DNA of 36,957 bases from Fuchsiella alkaliacetigena (GCF_023227765.1 NZ_JALKBZ010000025.1:1-36957); one strand, 5' to 3'; counted from the first letter of the stretch, positions 6,476 through 16,174 are shown. Numbers and translations are program-made. Notes: a model not told the origin generated them from the letters alone.

Positions 6476-8881
6476 TTAGTTTGGATTGAAGAAGTCCCAG
6501 AACCTATCTCTAATCCGGTCAGTTCTACTTTCGAGCTGTTTTTGCAGCTCGTCTTCAGGCATATGCTTAGTACATATTTCTTCAGGTTTCTTTTCATAAA
6601 TGTAATTACCTTCTTCATCTTCTAGGGGTACTTTAGTTTCTGGGTCGACCTTTCTAATAGGAACTCCATCTCTATCTACTCTGATTCCAGTCTCTTCTTG
6701 ATAGGTATAGACCTCTACTTCATCCTCGGGACAGTGTTCAGTGGCTAAAAGACCAGATTCAGTGTTAACTTCAACCTCTATAGTAGGTTGATGGAGAGTA
6801 CATTCTTCTGTAGGTTCTGTTCCTTCAATAAATACTTCTTCTTCAATTGTATGTTCAGGACAGTAGTCGCCAGGTAGCTTTCCGCTTTTATTACAGATCT
6901 GTTTAGTAATTATATTATCGGGTCTGGAGAACTCTTCTACAGATCTATCACTAGTTATTTTTTCCATATATTCTCCCCATAAACGAGAAGCATGGGAACT
7001 GGAGATAACTTCTGTCCTTGGATTTCCATCATCATCCTTAAGAACTTCGCCGTCACTGTCTTTAAGCTTATATTCCATTTTTCTAGGGCTATCCTCACCA
7101 ATCCAGAGACTGGTAACTAGATCTGGAGTATAACCTACAAACCAAGCATCGGCATTATTAGAAGAAGTTCCGGTTTTACCAGCGGCTGGCCTGCCAAAGT
7201 TAGCCCGCCAACCGGTACCCCACATGTCGGGACCACGGTCCAAATCAGCTCCCCGACTAATAGCCGATCTCAACATGTCAGTTACCATATAACTAGTTTC
7301 TTCTTCGAAGATAATTTCCTGTTTAGTTTTATTTTCTACTAATACATTGCCGTTGCTATCTTCAACTTTAGTAATAGCTATAGGCTCGGTTCTAATACCT
7401 TGGTTAGCTAAAACTCCATAAGCACTGGCCATACTTAAAGGCGTAGTGCCGCGAGTAATTCCACCTAAGGATAGAGCTAAATTTCTATCGTTTCTATCTC
7501 CTTCCCTAACTAAACTTTCAATTCCCATACTTCTAGCAGTTTGGAAGGTATTATCAATTCCTACCTCATCTAATAGTTTAACGGCCATGACATTAACAGA
7601 TCTAGCTAGGCCTACTCTTAAAGTGGTGGGCCCTAGATATTCGTCATTATAGTTTCTAGGAGTCCAAGTTCTTTCATTATTATCCACCGTATAAGTTTTA
7701 GGAGTATCATCGATTATAGAGCCTGGCGAATAACCCTGGTTAATGGCTGTAGCGTAGACAAAGGGTTTAAAGGCTGAACCAGGCTGTCGATGAGCTTGGG
7801 TAACTCGATTATATTGATCCTCACCTCGACCGCCGATCATAGTTTTAATATGCCCGCTTTGAGCTTCAATGGTAGTTACTGCAATTTGAGGCTGTATATC
7901 TCCCATTCCTTCACTTCTATCTTCGGAAGGAATATAGCTTTCTAAAGCTTCGTTAACAATCTTTTCAGCTTGCTGTTGCATTTCATAATCTAGAGTGGTA
8001 TAAACTTGTAATCCTTCGTTATATACTGCTTGAGCTCCGAATTTAGAGATTAACTGATCTCTAACATGGCGCACAAAATAAGGAGCAACCTCTTCGATTT
8101 CTTCAACTCCTCTTTCAGTTTCAACAGGTGCTTCTTTGGCTGCTTCAGCTTCGTCAGCGCTAATAAAGCCGTAGTTTTCCATCTGGCTTAAAACTATATT
8201 TCTTCTTCTTTTAGCAGCCTCGGGATTATTATAAGGCGAATAGTAATTAGGGGCCCTAGGTAGTCCGGCTAATAAGGCACTTTCAGCTAAGGATAAGTCC
8301 TCTATATCTTTATCGAAATAATATCTAGCAGCAGTACGTACTCCATAAACATCGTGTCCTAAGTAAATTTCATTTAAGTAGAACTCTAGTATTTCGTTTT
8401 TAGTATACTTTCTTTCAAATTGAATAGCCAAATAGGCTTCTTGAATCTTACGATAAAAGGTCTGATCTAAGGTAAGCATAGCGTTTCTAGCTAACTGTTG
8501 AGTAATAGTACTTCCGCCTTGAGCAATCCTTCTTTCAATTATATCCACCCAGAGTGCTCTTCCAATAGCTCGTAAATCTATACCGTAATGTTCGTAAAAA
8601 CGAATATCTTCAGTAGAAATAATAGCTTGTTGTAGACTATTGGGGATTTCATCTATAGAAGCATAGACTCTATTTTGCTGATAAAGTCTTGATAGCACTT
8701 CACCATCAGCAGAGTATATTTTTGTATTTCCAGTAGGTTGTAAGTGACCGTAATCGGATATATCGGGAGTACCTCTTAAAATCCAGGCAGTAGCCCCTAT
8801 TAGGGCCCCGGATAAAACAGCAATTAACAGAATAACGGAAACTAGTATAAATTTTAGTCTTCGGGAATTATTGCTATTCAT
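6476..8881 (-). CDS. Class A penicillin-binding protein (PBP1A type)
   Basis: An 801-residue bifunctional peptidoglycan synthase. A cytoplasmic Lys/Arg tip and one membrane anchor (about 10-35) precede a GT51 glycosyltransferase domain (Glu91 in EDIRFYEHYGID, then QGGSTITQQLARN near 121). The transpeptidase domain has Ser369 and Lys372 in GSAFKP, the SVN triad at 428-430 and KTGTS at 569-573. The tail (about 655-801) is acidic and has five cysteines (663, 674, 694, 717, 770) in what looks like a duplicated module SGxLxxxxCPE...C(T)xH. RBS AAAGGAGG. Monocistronic. The Cys tail is of a type seen in some PBP1A proteins, but its role is not known to me. Confidence 0.95.
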   Translation of the reverse strand: MNSNNSRRLKFILVSVILLIAVLSGALIGATAWILRGTPDISDYGHLQPTGNTKIYSADGEVLSRLYQQNRVYASIDEIPNSLQQAIISTEDIRFYEHYGIDLRAIGRALWVDIIERRIAQGGSTITQQLARNAMLTLDQTFYRKIQEAYLAIQFERKYTKNEILEFYLNEIYLGHDVYGVRTAARYYFDKDIEDLSLAESALLAGLPRAPNYYSPYNNPEAAKRRRNIVLSQMENYGFISADEAEAAKEAPVETERGVEEIEEVAPYFVRHVRDQLISKFGAQAVYNEGLQVYTTLDYEMQQQAEKIVNEALESYIPSEDRSEGMGDIQPQIAVTTIEAQSGHIKTMIGGRGEDQYNRVTQAHRQPGSAFKPFVYATAINQGYSPGSIIDDTPKTYTVDNNERTWTPRNYNDEYLGPTTLRVGLARSVNVMAVKLLDEVGIDNTFQTARSMGIESLVREGDRNDRNLALSLGGITRGTTPLSMASAYGVLANQGIRTEPIAITKVEDSNGNVLVENKTKQEIIFEEETSYMVTDMLRSAISRGADLDRGPDMWGTGWRANFGRPAAGKTGTSSNNADAWFVGYTPDLVTSLWIGEDSPRKMEYKLKDSDGEVLKDDDGNPRTEVISSSHASRLWGEYMEKITSDRSVEEFSRPDNIITKQICNKSGKLPGDYCPEHTIEEEVFIEGTEPTEECTLHQPTIEVEVNTESGLLATEHCPEDEVEVYTYQEETGIRVDRDGVPIRKVDPETKVPLEDEEGNYIYEKKPEEICTKHMPEDELQKQLESRTDRIRDRFWDFFNPN

Positions 8882-9066
8882 ACAAATCCTCCTTTGAAAT
8901 TCTAACTTAGCTATATTATATACTACACTTAAATACTATTTATACATTATATAAATCAAATAATCAAGATATAAGTTAAACAATCAAGCTGTTTTTTATC
9001 CATAATCATTATAACATAAAATTAGTGAGATATATAGTCATATTAGGAATTTGGCGAGATGATTTA

Positions 9067-9095
9067 TTGATGTTTGATTATGGTTGTGTTATAAT
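9067..9095 (+). promoter_or_regulatory. Sigma-A promoter of tyrS
   Basis: TTGATG at 9067-9072, a 17-base spacer and TATAAT at 9090-9095, with TG one base before the -10 (extended -10). It leaves a leader of only about 70 bases, too short for a T-box. Confidence 0.75.
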
Positions 9096-9172
9096 ATTAT
9101 AGCATATTTAGTGAAGATAATACTATTAAGATTAATGCTATAGTAAAGACTTTGAATTTAGGAGGAAAAACT

Positions 9173-10387
9173 ATGGATATAGAAATTGAAGAAGAGCTGA
9201 AAGTTATTAAGCGCGGAGTTGAGGAATTAATTTCTGAAGAAGAGTTAATAGAAAAGCTAAAAAAAGATAGACCTTTAAGGGTTAAGTTAGGCTTAGATCC
9301 TTCTGCACCGGATATTCATTTAGGACATACTGTAGTCTTACAAAAATTAAAGCAGTTTCAGGACTTAGGTCATCAAGTAGTTTTGCTGATTGGAGATTTT
9401 ACTGGCCGAATAGGCGATCCCACTGGTAGGTCTGAAGCTCGGGAGCAGTTGAGTGAAGAAGAGATTTTAGAGAATGCTAAGACCTATAAAGAACAGATCT
9501 TTAAGGTTTTGGATGCAGATAAAACTGAAGTGGTATTTAATAGTGATTGGCTAAAGGAGATGAACTTTGCGGAGGTGATCGAGCTAGCTGCGAATTATAC
9601 AGTAGCTAGGATGTTAGAAAGAGATGATTTTGCTAAGAGATATCAAAATAATAAGCCAATTAGTATTCATGAATTCTTTTATCCCTTAATGCAAGGTTAC
9701 GATTCGGTAGCTATTGAAGCCGATGTGGAGCTAGGTGGAACTGATCAGAAGTTTAACTTATTAGTTGGTCGCCGCTTACAAAAGGAAGCTGGGCAGGAGT
9801 CACAGGTGATTATGACTATGCCTATTTTGGAAGGCTTAGACGGTGAAAATAAGATGAGTAAGAGTTTGGATAATTACGTAGGGGTTACCGATAAGCCTAG
9901 TGAAATGTACGGTAAGCTGATGTCTATTCCTGATAAATTATTAGTTCGCTACTTTAAGCTACTAACCGATGTATCTTTAGCAGAGTTAGCAGAGATTGAG
10001 AGCGGTTTAGAAAGTGGAGAACTACACCCGATGGATGTTAAAAAGCGCTTAGCTACAACTATAGTAACTAAGTATTATGATGGAGAGCAAGCTCAACAGG
10101 CAGCTCAAGAGTTTGAAAATGTATTTAAAAAAGGAGAACTACCCGATGATATTCCTGAAATAGAGCTTTCGGAGGACGATTTAGAAGATGGTGAACTATG
10201 GATTGTGAAGCTAGTAGCTGCTACCGGTTTAGTCGATAGTAATAGTCAGGCGCGGAGAATGATTAAGCAGGGAGCGGTAAGTATTGATGATCAAAAATAT
10301 GAACAGATAAATGAAGATATTGCTGTCACAGATGGAATGATAATTCAAATAGGCAAGAGGCGCTTTGCAAAAATAGTTTTAAATTAA
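9173..10387 (+). CDS. tyrS: Tyrosyl-tRNA synthetase
   Basis: A 404-residue class I synthetase that charges tRNA-Tyr with tyrosine in the cytoplasm. The start is ATG 9173, with TTAGGAGG 8 bases upstream; an in-frame ATG at 9152 lacks a ribosome site. Seen: HLGH at 49-52 (HIGH motif), [15 protein letters not shown] near 187-200, KMSKS at 227-231, and a C-terminal S4 RNA-binding domain (about 340-404) with [19 protein letters not shown]. The short spacing between motifs and the sequence around ELGGTDQ match the TyrZ-like subgroup. The gene has its own strong promoter and is followed by a terminator that also covers the next ribosome site. Confidence 0.96.
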   Translation: MDIEIEEELKVIKRGVEELISEEELIEKLKKDRPLRVKLGLDPSAPDIHLGHTVVLQKLKQFQDLGHQVVLLIGDFTGRIGDPTGRSEAREQLSEEEILENAKTYKEQIFKVLDADKTEVVFNSDWLKEMNFAEVIELAANYTVARMLERDDFAKRYQNNKPISIHEFFYPLMQGYDSVAIEADVELGGTDQKFNLLVGRRLQKEAGQESQVIMTMPILEGLDGENKMSKSLDNYVGVTDKPSEMYGKLMSIPDKLLVRYFKLLTDVSLAELAEIESGLESGELHPMDVKKRLATTIVTKYYDGEQAQQAAQEFENVFKKGELPDDIPEIELSEDDLEDGELWIVKLVAATGLVDSNSQARRMIKQGAVSIDDQKYEQINEDIAVTDGMIIQIGKRRFAKIVLN

Positions 10388-10402
10388 ATATTCTTTGCAC
10401 AT

Positions 10403-10439
10403 AATCACCTGCTAATGCATAAAATATTAGGAGGTGATT
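10403..10439 (+). terminator. tyrS terminator overlapping the yunB ribosome site
   Basis: Arms AATCACCT (10403-10410) and AGGTGATT (10432-10439) pair, continued by CTAAT/ATTAG inside, and are followed by a run of T. The 3' arm contains most of AGGAGGTGA, the ribosome site for yunB, so any read-through transcript would fold with the site hidden. Confidence 0.8.
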
Positions 10440-10442
10440 TTT

Positions 10443-11087
10443 TTGTTGAATATCTCCTTTAAAAAAGTTATAATTGTAGCTTTGTTAGTAATTATACTGC
10501 TGACTTGGTTAACAGTTTTTTTAATAGAGACTAAACTGCGACCTGCTTTGCGAGAGATATCTAAGGTTAAGGTTAATAATTTAGCTAGTATGAGGATCAA
10601 TCAGGCTGTGCATACTGTTTCTGCTGAATTCGATTATAATGAATTAATAACTATTGAGACCGATGAACATGGAAATGTTACCTATATTCAACCGGATGTA
10701 AATCGGATTAACGATGTTTCTTCTACGGTTACCTTAGAAATTCAAAATTACTTAAGAAAGATGAGACATCAGCCGGTTGCTTTACCAGTTGCTCAGATTT
10801 TTGGAATTGAGGTTTTAGCTAGGCATTCACCTGAGCTGGTTGCTGAACTAATTCCCTATGCTTCGGTAGATACTAAGATTATTGATTATTTTCAGTCAGC
10901 GGGAATTAATCAAACTAGACATAGAGTTGATTTAGATGTAACTACTAGAGTTAGAGTGATAATTCCTTTTTTGAGTGATGATATTCAAGTTCATACTACT
11001 GTTCCTTTGACCGAAGCAGTTATAGTAGGTGAAGTGCCGGAGGTTTATGTTGGTTTAGAAGAAGGTGTGCTCAGCAAAATAGAATAA
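10443..11087 (+). CDS. yunB: Sporulation protein YunB
   Basis: About 214 residues from a TTG start. TTG 10443 is chosen at 8 bases from AGGAGG; TTG 10446 is equally possible, and an upstream GTG at 10434 lies inside the ribosome site. One N-terminal membrane segment (about 8-28) is followed by an extracytoplasmic domain. The features match YunB: ETKLRPALREISKVKVNNLA, the NQAVHTV helix, NRIN, and a C-terminal part with VPLTEAVIVGEVPEVYV. In Bacillus this gene belongs to the mother-cell sporulation programme and its protein is needed for fully normal spores; the mechanism is unclear. A terminator follows. Confidence 0.9.
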   Translation: MLNISFKKVIIVALLVIILLTWLTVFLIETKLRPALREISKVKVNNLASMRINQAVHTVSAEFDYNELITIETDEHGNVTYIQPDVNRINDVSSTVTLEIQNYLRKMRHQPVALPVAQIFGIEVLARHSPELVAELIPYASVDTKIIDYFQSAGINQTRHRVDLDVTTRVRVIIPFLSDDIQVHTTVPLTEAVIVGEVPEVYVGLEEGVLSKIE

Positions 11088-11098
11088 AAGAAATAAGG

Positions 11099-11124
11099 AC
11101 TATGTAGTGCTTTAGCTACATAGT
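11099..11124 (+). terminator. Terminator after yunB
   Basis: A 9-bp stem (ACTATGTAG at 11099-11107 with CTACATAGT at 11116-11124), an 8-base loop and a long T-run. A classic intrinsic terminator. Confidence 0.9.
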
Positions 11125-11223
11125 TTTTTTCTTTTTGGAATTCTTTTTCTGTTTATAAATTAAGACTTCAGGATATAATAACAGATACAATATGGTTATA
11201 GATTCAGCTTTGGAGGTAATTAT

Positions 11224-11733
11224 ATGCAGTACAAAGGATATGAAATTCTGAATTTACCGGTGATCAATCTAAAAAATACTGAGAAGATAGGTGTTGTGGA
11301 AGATATAGTTTTTGATCCCGAAAAACAACAGATTATAGGTTTAGTATTAACTGGTAAGGGATGGCTAAAAGAAGAGCAAGTTATTCCTTATCAAAAGATC
11401 AACAGTATAGGTCGGGATGCTGTTACAATTAAGGATGAAACAGTTATTGAGGAGTTAGATGGAGAAGTAGAACATTTAGACGGTAGTTCTGGTAAGGTGA
11501 TGGGCTCTACGGTTTTAACTAATCAAGGTCAGGATTTGGGAGTTATTGACGATATATTTTTAAATCCGAGTACTGGTCGGATTAATGGTTATGAGATTAG
11601 TGATGGAGTAGTAGAAGATATTATTAATGGTCGGGGAATTTTAAGTGCTTCAAATGAATTTAAGTATGGAGACGATGTAGTAGTAGTTCCAGATGTAGCT
11701 AACTATCAACAATTTGAAATGAAGGAGGATTAA
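11224..11733 (+). CDS. PRC-barrel domain protein (YrrD-like)
   Basis: A 169-residue acidic cytosolic protein with two PRC-barrel repeats: residues about 5-75 (NLPVINLKNTEKIGVVEDIVFDP is typical) and about 88-160 (GSTVLTNQGQDLGVIDDIFLNP). Such barrels bind proteins or RNA in several contexts. The two-barrel layout and a place just upstream of the yrr cluster match Bacillus YrrD, whose role is not established. RBS TTGGAGGT. A TATAAT at 11174-11179 may be the -10 of its promoter, but no good -35 is visible. The next gene starts 4 bases after the stop. Confidence 0.82.
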   Translation: MQYKGYEILNLPVINLKNTEKIGVVEDIVFDPEKQQIIGLVLTGKGWLKEEQVIPYQKINSIGRDAVTIKDETVIEELDGEVEHLDGSSGKVMGSTVLTNQGQDLGVIDDIFLNPSTGRINGYEISDGVVEDIINGRGILSASNEFKYGDDVVVVPDVANYQQFEMKED

Positions 11734-11736
11734 TTA

Positions 11737-12075
11737 ATGAACTTTTTTAACAGAAGATTTTGGGAAGGAATGTTAGTCGGTGGTTTAACCAGTGCTTTGA
11801 TTATGACTGTTATGGAAAAGGAAGACTCTGTAATGTCCAAAGGAGTAGAAAGCTTTACTAATTATTTGCAAAAAATGAACGATAAAATGGAAGAGTCTAC
11901 TGTATTGGATAAGAAAAGAGATGATAACTCGGTAACTTTAACTAATTCTAAAGCAGAACAGCAAAAAGAAACTGATAATGAAATAGGAGCAGAGATGGAT
12001 TCAGGTATTGAAAAGCAGATGGAGATAATCCAAGAACATCTGGATAATTTAGATAATGATGAAAAATCTCATTAA
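11737..12075 (+). CDS. Small YtxH-like membrane-associated protein
   Basis: A 112-residue protein with an N-terminal hydrophobic Gly-rich segment (GMLVGGLTSALIMTVM, residues 11-26), followed by a long charged, probably helical tail rich in Lys, Asp and Glu. The layout resembles YtxH-like stress proteins, but the match is only general. It lies 4 bases behind the PRC-barrel gene with AAGGAGG upstream, so both are probably made together. No function can be assigned. Confidence 0.6.
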   Translation: MNFFNRRFWEGMLVGGLTSALIMTVMEKEDSVMSKGVESFTNYLQKMNDKMEESTVLDKKRDDNSVTLTNSKAEQQKETDNEIGAEMDSGIEKQMEIIQEHLDNLDNDEKSH

Positions 12076-12125
12076 TTAAGGACTGATTAATCCTGACAGA
12101 TGCTAAGCAGAGAAGAAAATACTTT

Positions 12126-13115
12126 TTGCTATTAGTTTTAATAGCTGTTATTTACTTTTTGTATTTAGTGAGAAGGGTTCTATTACCCTTTATTTTAGCT
12201 GTAGTAATTGTTTACTTAATAGAACCCTTTATTGATTGGCTGGTAAATAGAGGGCTAAAACGAAGTTGGGCCTTAATTTTAATCTTTCTTTTGGTGAGTG
12301 GGGGAGTTTTACTGACTAGCTTATTGATAGCTCCTTTGTTGGTAGAGGAGTTAAATGCTTTAGCTGGTCGGCTTCCTCAGTACGTTAGCAAGATCCAGAG
12401 TTTTATTGAAGACTTAAACCAAAGCTACGAAAGAATTGCTTTACCGCCTACAATTAAATCAGTTTTTGATAATATGATTAACAGAATTGAGATGGTTACC
12501 TTAAGATTTGTGGAGCGAACTACGGAAGTGATCTTGTTATCCTTGTCTAGAATACTCAGTTTGGTTTTAGCTCCGATTCTAGCCTTTTATATCCTCAAGG
12601 ATATTGAAAGTATTAAGGACAGTCTGTGGTCTTTAATTCCTAAAAAGCAGCGGCAGGAGACTAAAACTCTTTTGAAAAAGATCGACCGGGTACTTTTGGA
12701 CTATTTAAAAGGACAGCTATTGGTTTCAGCTTTAATTGGTCTGCTGTCGGTGTTAGGATTATACTTTTTAAGGATTAGGTTTAATATAATTATCGGTATT
12801 TTTGCAGGGATAATGAATATTATTCCTTATTTAGGACCAATTATGGGTACTATTCCGGCGGTTATTATAGCTTCTTTTGATTCGTTTAAACTAGTTATTG
12901 CAGTAGTAGTCTTTTTTGTCTTGATTCAACAGCTGGAAAGCAGCTTAATATCGCCGAAAATAGTAGGTGATAGAGTAGGTTTGCATCCAACTTTAATTAT
13001 CTTTTCTCTGTTGGCTGGAGGAGAGTTGTTGGGAGTAATAGGAATGTTTGTAGCTGTCCCTATAGGAGCAGTGGTTAAGGTGCTTATAGATCACTTAATT
13101 AGTAGGCTGGTTTAG
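12126..13115 (+). CDS. AI-2E family transporter (YrrI-like permease)
   Basis: About 329 residues from the TTG at 12126, with about eight membrane segments. The family pattern is clear: LLPFILAVVIVYLIEPFIDWL near the start, LAPILAFYILKD in the middle, LLDYLKGQLLVSALIG, GIMNIIPYLGPIMGTIPA, and the C-terminal LIQQLESSLISPKIVGDRVGLHP with a final Gly-rich helix. Relatives export small solutes or act as Na+/H+ antiporters; the substrate here is unknown. The TTG has no convincing ribosome site. A CTG at 12093, 10 bases after AAGGA, would add 11 basic residues and is a serious alternative. It sits just ahead of alaS, as yrrI does in Bacillus. Confidence 0.88.
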   Translation: MLLVLIAVIYFLYLVRRVLLPFILAVVIVYLIEPFIDWLVNRGLKRSWALILIFLLVSGGVLLTSLLIAPLLVEELNALAGRLPQYVSKIQSFIEDLNQSYERIALPPTIKSVFDNMINRIEMVTLRFVERTTEVILLSLSRILSLVLAPILAFYILKDIESIKDSLWSLIPKKQRQETKTLLKKIDRVLLDYLKGQLLVSALIGLLSVLGLYFLRIRFNIIIGIFAGIMNIIPYLGPIMGTIPAVIIASFDSFKLVIAVVVFFVLIQQLESSLISPKIVGDRVGLHPTLIIFSLLAGGELLGVIGMFVAVPIGAVVKVLIDHLISRLV

Positions 13116-13144
13116 TTGACAAGATAGCTCTTTTCTAGTATTAT
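13116..13144 (+). promoter_or_regulatory. Sigma-A promoter of alaS
   Basis: A perfect TTGACA at 13116-13121, a 17-base spacer and TATTAT at 13139-13144. The leader to the alaS ATG is about 70 bases, with no room for a T-box. Confidence 0.75.
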
Positions 13145-13218
13145 ATAAATTAAGTTATTTGTGGTATTATGCTGTAATTTAGAGAGCCTTTTTTTCATTG
13201 AAAGGGGAGAGTTTACTT

Positions 13219-15846
13219 ATGGTTTTGACTGGTGATGAAGTTAGACAGAAATTTTTAGATTTTTTTGAAAGCAAAGGACACTTAGTTTTGCCAAGTGCGC
13301 CTTTAGTACCTAAAGATGATCCTACTTTGTTATGGATTAATGCTGGAATGGCTCCTTTTAAGGATTATTTTGATGGACGAGCTACTCCTCCGCGTACTAG
13401 AATAGCTACTTCACAAAAGTGTATTCGAACTAACGATATAGAGAATGTAGGCCGCACGGCTAGACATCATACATTTTTTGAAATGTTAGGTAACTTTTCT
13501 TTTGGAGATTACTTTAAAGAAGAGGCTATTAAGTGGGCTTATGAGTTTTTAGTGGGCGAAATGGACTTAGATCCACAACGCTTTTGGATTTCTATTTATA
13601 AAGATGATGATCAGGCCTTTGATATTTGGGCTAATCAGATTGGAATTCCTGCCGAAAGAATTGTTAGGTGGGATAAAGATGAAAACTTTTGGGAGATTGG
13701 TACCGGGCCCTGTGGACCTTGCTCGGAGATTCATTATGATATGGGAGTTGAATTTGGTTGTAGTGATGATTGTCAGTTTGGTTGTGAGTGTGATCGTTAT
13801 AAAGAGGTTTGGAATCTAGTCTTTACTCAGTATAACTTAACTGAAGCTGGAGAGTACAAGCCTTTACCTGATAAGAATATAGATACTGGGCTGGGTTTGG
13901 AAAGATTAACCTCTATTTTACAAGGAGTCGAGAGTAATTTTGAAACCGATTTCTTTATGCCAATTATTGAAGCTATTGAAGAGCATAGCCAGCATGAATA
14001 CCAAAGTAGTGAAGAGGCTAAGATGGCCTATCGGGTGATTGCAGACCATATTCGCAGTATCACCCTAGCTATTGGTGATGGGGTTTTGCCTGCTAATGAA
14101 GGTAGAGGTTATGTGATTAGGCGAATTTTAAGAAGAGCAGTTAGGTATGCCGGAGTATTGGAGCTGGAAAGTCCATTTTTACATAAGCTAGTTTCGGTAG
14201 TAGTACGAATTATGGGTGAAGTTTATACTGAAATTAAACAGAAAGAAGAACAGATTAAGAAAGTAGTTGAACAGGAAGAGCTGCGCTTTCAAGAAACTTT
14301 GGAGCAGGGGATGAATATTTTAGAAGAATTAATTCAGGGTTTGGAAGAGACAGATGAGCAGACTATTTCTGGTTCAGAGGTATTTACTCTCTATGATACT
14401 TATGGTTTTCCTAAGGAATTAACGGCAGAGATTGCTGAAGAAAAAGGTTATCAGATAGATGAAGCCGGTTTCGAAGAAGCTATGGCTAAGCAGCAGGCGC
14501 GGGCCCGAGCAGCTCGAGAAGAACATCAACAAGGACATGTTGAAGCTGAATTATTTAAGCAGCTAAGAGAAGAAATAACTGAACCCGAATTTGTAGGTTA
14601 TAGAAACACCGAAGCTGAGGCTGAAGTTTTAAAAATAGTAATGGAGCAAGAGGAGGTAACTAGCTTAGCTGCTGGTGATGAAGCTTGGGTGATTTTAGAT
14701 AGAACTCCTTTTTATGCTGAGAGTGGAGGTCAGGTAGGAGACCAAGGAGTTCTTTTAGGCTCTGATTTGACAGCTACTGTAGTAGATACCCAGTATAAAG
14801 CGGAATTAATAGCTCATCAGGTAGTAGTTGAAGCTGGTAAGTTGGAGTTAGGTGCTCAAATAACTGCTCAAGTGAGAGCTCCTCAACGTCAACATATTAA
14901 GCGTAATCACACTGCCACTCATCTCTTGCATAATGCTTTAAGAAATGTATTAGGAGAGCATGTGGAGCAGTCTGGTTCTTTAGTAGAAGCTGAGCGATTG
15001 CGTTTTGACTTTACTCATTTTGAATCGCTCAGCAGTGAAGAATTAGAGGCTATAGAAAAAGAGGTAAACTATCAGATTAGGGAAAATTTAGAGTTACAAG
15101 TATTAGAGACTACCTTAGAAGAGGCTGAAGAATTAGGAGCAGTAGCTCTCTTTGATAATAGCTATGGTAATCAGGTACGGGTAGTTAAAGCCGGTGATTA
15201 TAGTGTAGAACTCTGTGGAGGAACTCATGTAGATGCTACAGGAGAAATTAGTCTATTTAAGATAATAAATGAAGGGGGTATTGCTGCTGGCGTACGCCGG
15301 ATTGAAGCGGTGACTGGAAAATATGCTTTAAAACGTATAAATCATCAAGAAGAGTTGTTAAAAGAAGCAGCTAGCAAACTAAAGGCCGAACCGGAACAGA
15401 TAGTAGCCAAGGTAGATAAGGTGCAGGAGCAAGTTAAAGAATTAGAAAAGCAAATAACGGCTCTTAAAGATAAGTTAGCTAGTACTCAAGCTGGGGAGTT
15501 GCTTACTAATCAAGAGGAGATTAACGGAATTAATTTAGTGATGGAGCAAGTTGAAGGCTTAGATGCTGAAGCACTGAGGAGTATGGGAGATAGCATCAAG
15601 TCCAAACTGGATTCAGGAGTTATTGTCCTAGCTTCTGATTTGGATAATAAGGTATTGTTAGTAGCTATGGTAACTGATGATTTAGTTGAAAAAGGATTTA
15701 ATGCTGGTCAAATTGTAGGTCAAGTTGCTGAAGTAGTAGGCGGTGGCGGCGGTGGTCGCCCAGATATGGCTCAGGCTGGCGGAAGTCAACCGGAGAAGCT
15801 GGATGTTGCTTTTGAAGAGGTTAGAAAGATAATTAAAGCTAGCTAG
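13219..15846 (+). CDS. alaS: Alanyl-tRNA synthetase
   Basis: An 875-residue class II synthetase. The start is ATG 13219 after AAAGGGGAG; an in-frame TTG at 13198 overlaps that site. Domains in order: catalytic core from residue 1 (FFESKGHLVLPSAPLVP, then NVGRTARHHTFFEMLGNFSFGDYF), the tRNA-recognition helices, the editing domain with HTATHLLH near 570 and CGGTHV near 670, a coiled-coil segment and the C-terminal DHHA1-type domain with VGGGGGGRPDMAQAGG. It charges tRNA-Ala and clears Ser/Gly mischarging. First gene of the conserved alaS-ireB-ruvX-DUF1292-mltG string and expressed from its own strong promoter. Confidence 0.97.
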   Translation: MVLTGDEVRQKFLDFFESKGHLVLPSAPLVPKDDPTLLWINAGMAPFKDYFDGRATPPRTRIATSQKCIRTNDIENVGRTARHHTFFEMLGNFSFGDYFKEEAIKWAYEFLVGEMDLDPQRFWISIYKDDDQAFDIWANQIGIPAERIVRWDKDENFWEIGTGPCGPCSEIHYDMGVEFGCSDDCQFGCECDRYKEVWNLVFTQYNLTEAGEYKPLPDKNIDTGLGLERLTSILQGVESNFETDFFMPIIEAIEEHSQHEYQSSEEAKMAYRVIADHIRSITLAIGDGVLPANEGRGYVIRRILRRAVRYAGVLELESPFLHKLVSVVVRIMGEVYTEIKQKEEQIKKVVEQEELRFQETLEQGMNILEELIQGLEETDEQTISGSEVFTLYDTYGFPKELTAEIAEEKGYQIDEAGFEEAMAKQQARARAAREEHQQGHVEAELFKQLREEITEPEFVGYRNTEAEAEVLKIVMEQEEVTSLAAGDEAWVILDRTPFYAESGGQVGDQGVLLGSDLTATVVDTQYKAELIAHQVVVEAGKLELGAQITAQVRAPQRQHIKRNHTATHLLHNALRNVLGEHVEQSGSLVEAERLRFDFTHFESLSSEELEAIEKEVNYQIRENLELQVLETTLEEAEELGAVALFDNSYGNQVRVVKAGDYSVELCGGTHVDATGEISLFKIINEGGIAAGVRRIEAVTGKYALKRINHQEELLKEAASKLKAEPEQIVAKVDKVQEQVKELEKQITALKDKLASTQAGELLTNQEEINGINLVMEQVEGLDAEALRSMGDSIKSKLDSGVIVLASDLDNKVLLVAMVTDDLVEKGFNAGQIVGQVAEVVGGGGGGRPDMAQAGGSQPEKLDVAFEEVRKIIKAS

Positions 15847-15883
15847 TTTTTTAGTAGGATAAATGAAACTGAGGGTGGGGTTA

Positions 15884-16156
15884 ATGATGAGTAGAAATGA
15901 TGAGACGATGATGTTTAGAGTAGAGCAAGAAGAGCGGAGAGAAGTTGCTACTGTATTAGCTGAAGTACATAAAGCTTTAGCAGAAAAAGGTTATAATCCT
16001 ATTAACCAGATTGTTGGTTATATACTATCTGGGGATCCTGCTTATATTACTAGTCATCAGGATGCTAGAAGTAAGATTAGAAAGTTTGAAAGAGATGAAT
16101 TAATTGAAGAGTTAGTTAAAAGTTACTTGGAAAAGGAAGAGTTAGTTGATAATTAA
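15884..16156 (+). CDS. ireB: IreB family regulatory protein (DUF965)
   Basis: A 90-residue cytosolic protein from ATG 15884 after GAGGGTGGGG; an in-frame ATG at 15863 is less well placed and an ATG at 15887 also fits. Seen: the near-invariant [21 protein letters not shown] and [18 protein letters not shown]. IreB is a substrate of the IreK Ser/Thr kinase in enterococci and modulates cephalosporin tolerance. Its Thr-rich N-terminus is the phosphosite there; here one Thr (in NDETMMF) is present. It is in its usual position between alaS and ruvX, but separated from ruvX by an extra membrane protein gene. Confidence 0.93.
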   Translation: MMSRNDETMMFRVEQEERREVATVLAEVHKALAEKGYNPINQIVGYILSGDPAYITSHQDARSKIRKFERDELIEELVKSYLEKEELVDN

Positions 16157-16174
16157 TTATGGAGTGGATAATTA

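Noticed and set aside
9096-9172. T-box leader for tyrS or alaS
   Set aside because: Promoters at 9067-9095 and 13116-13144 leave leaders of about 70 bases, too short, and no T-box sequence was seen.
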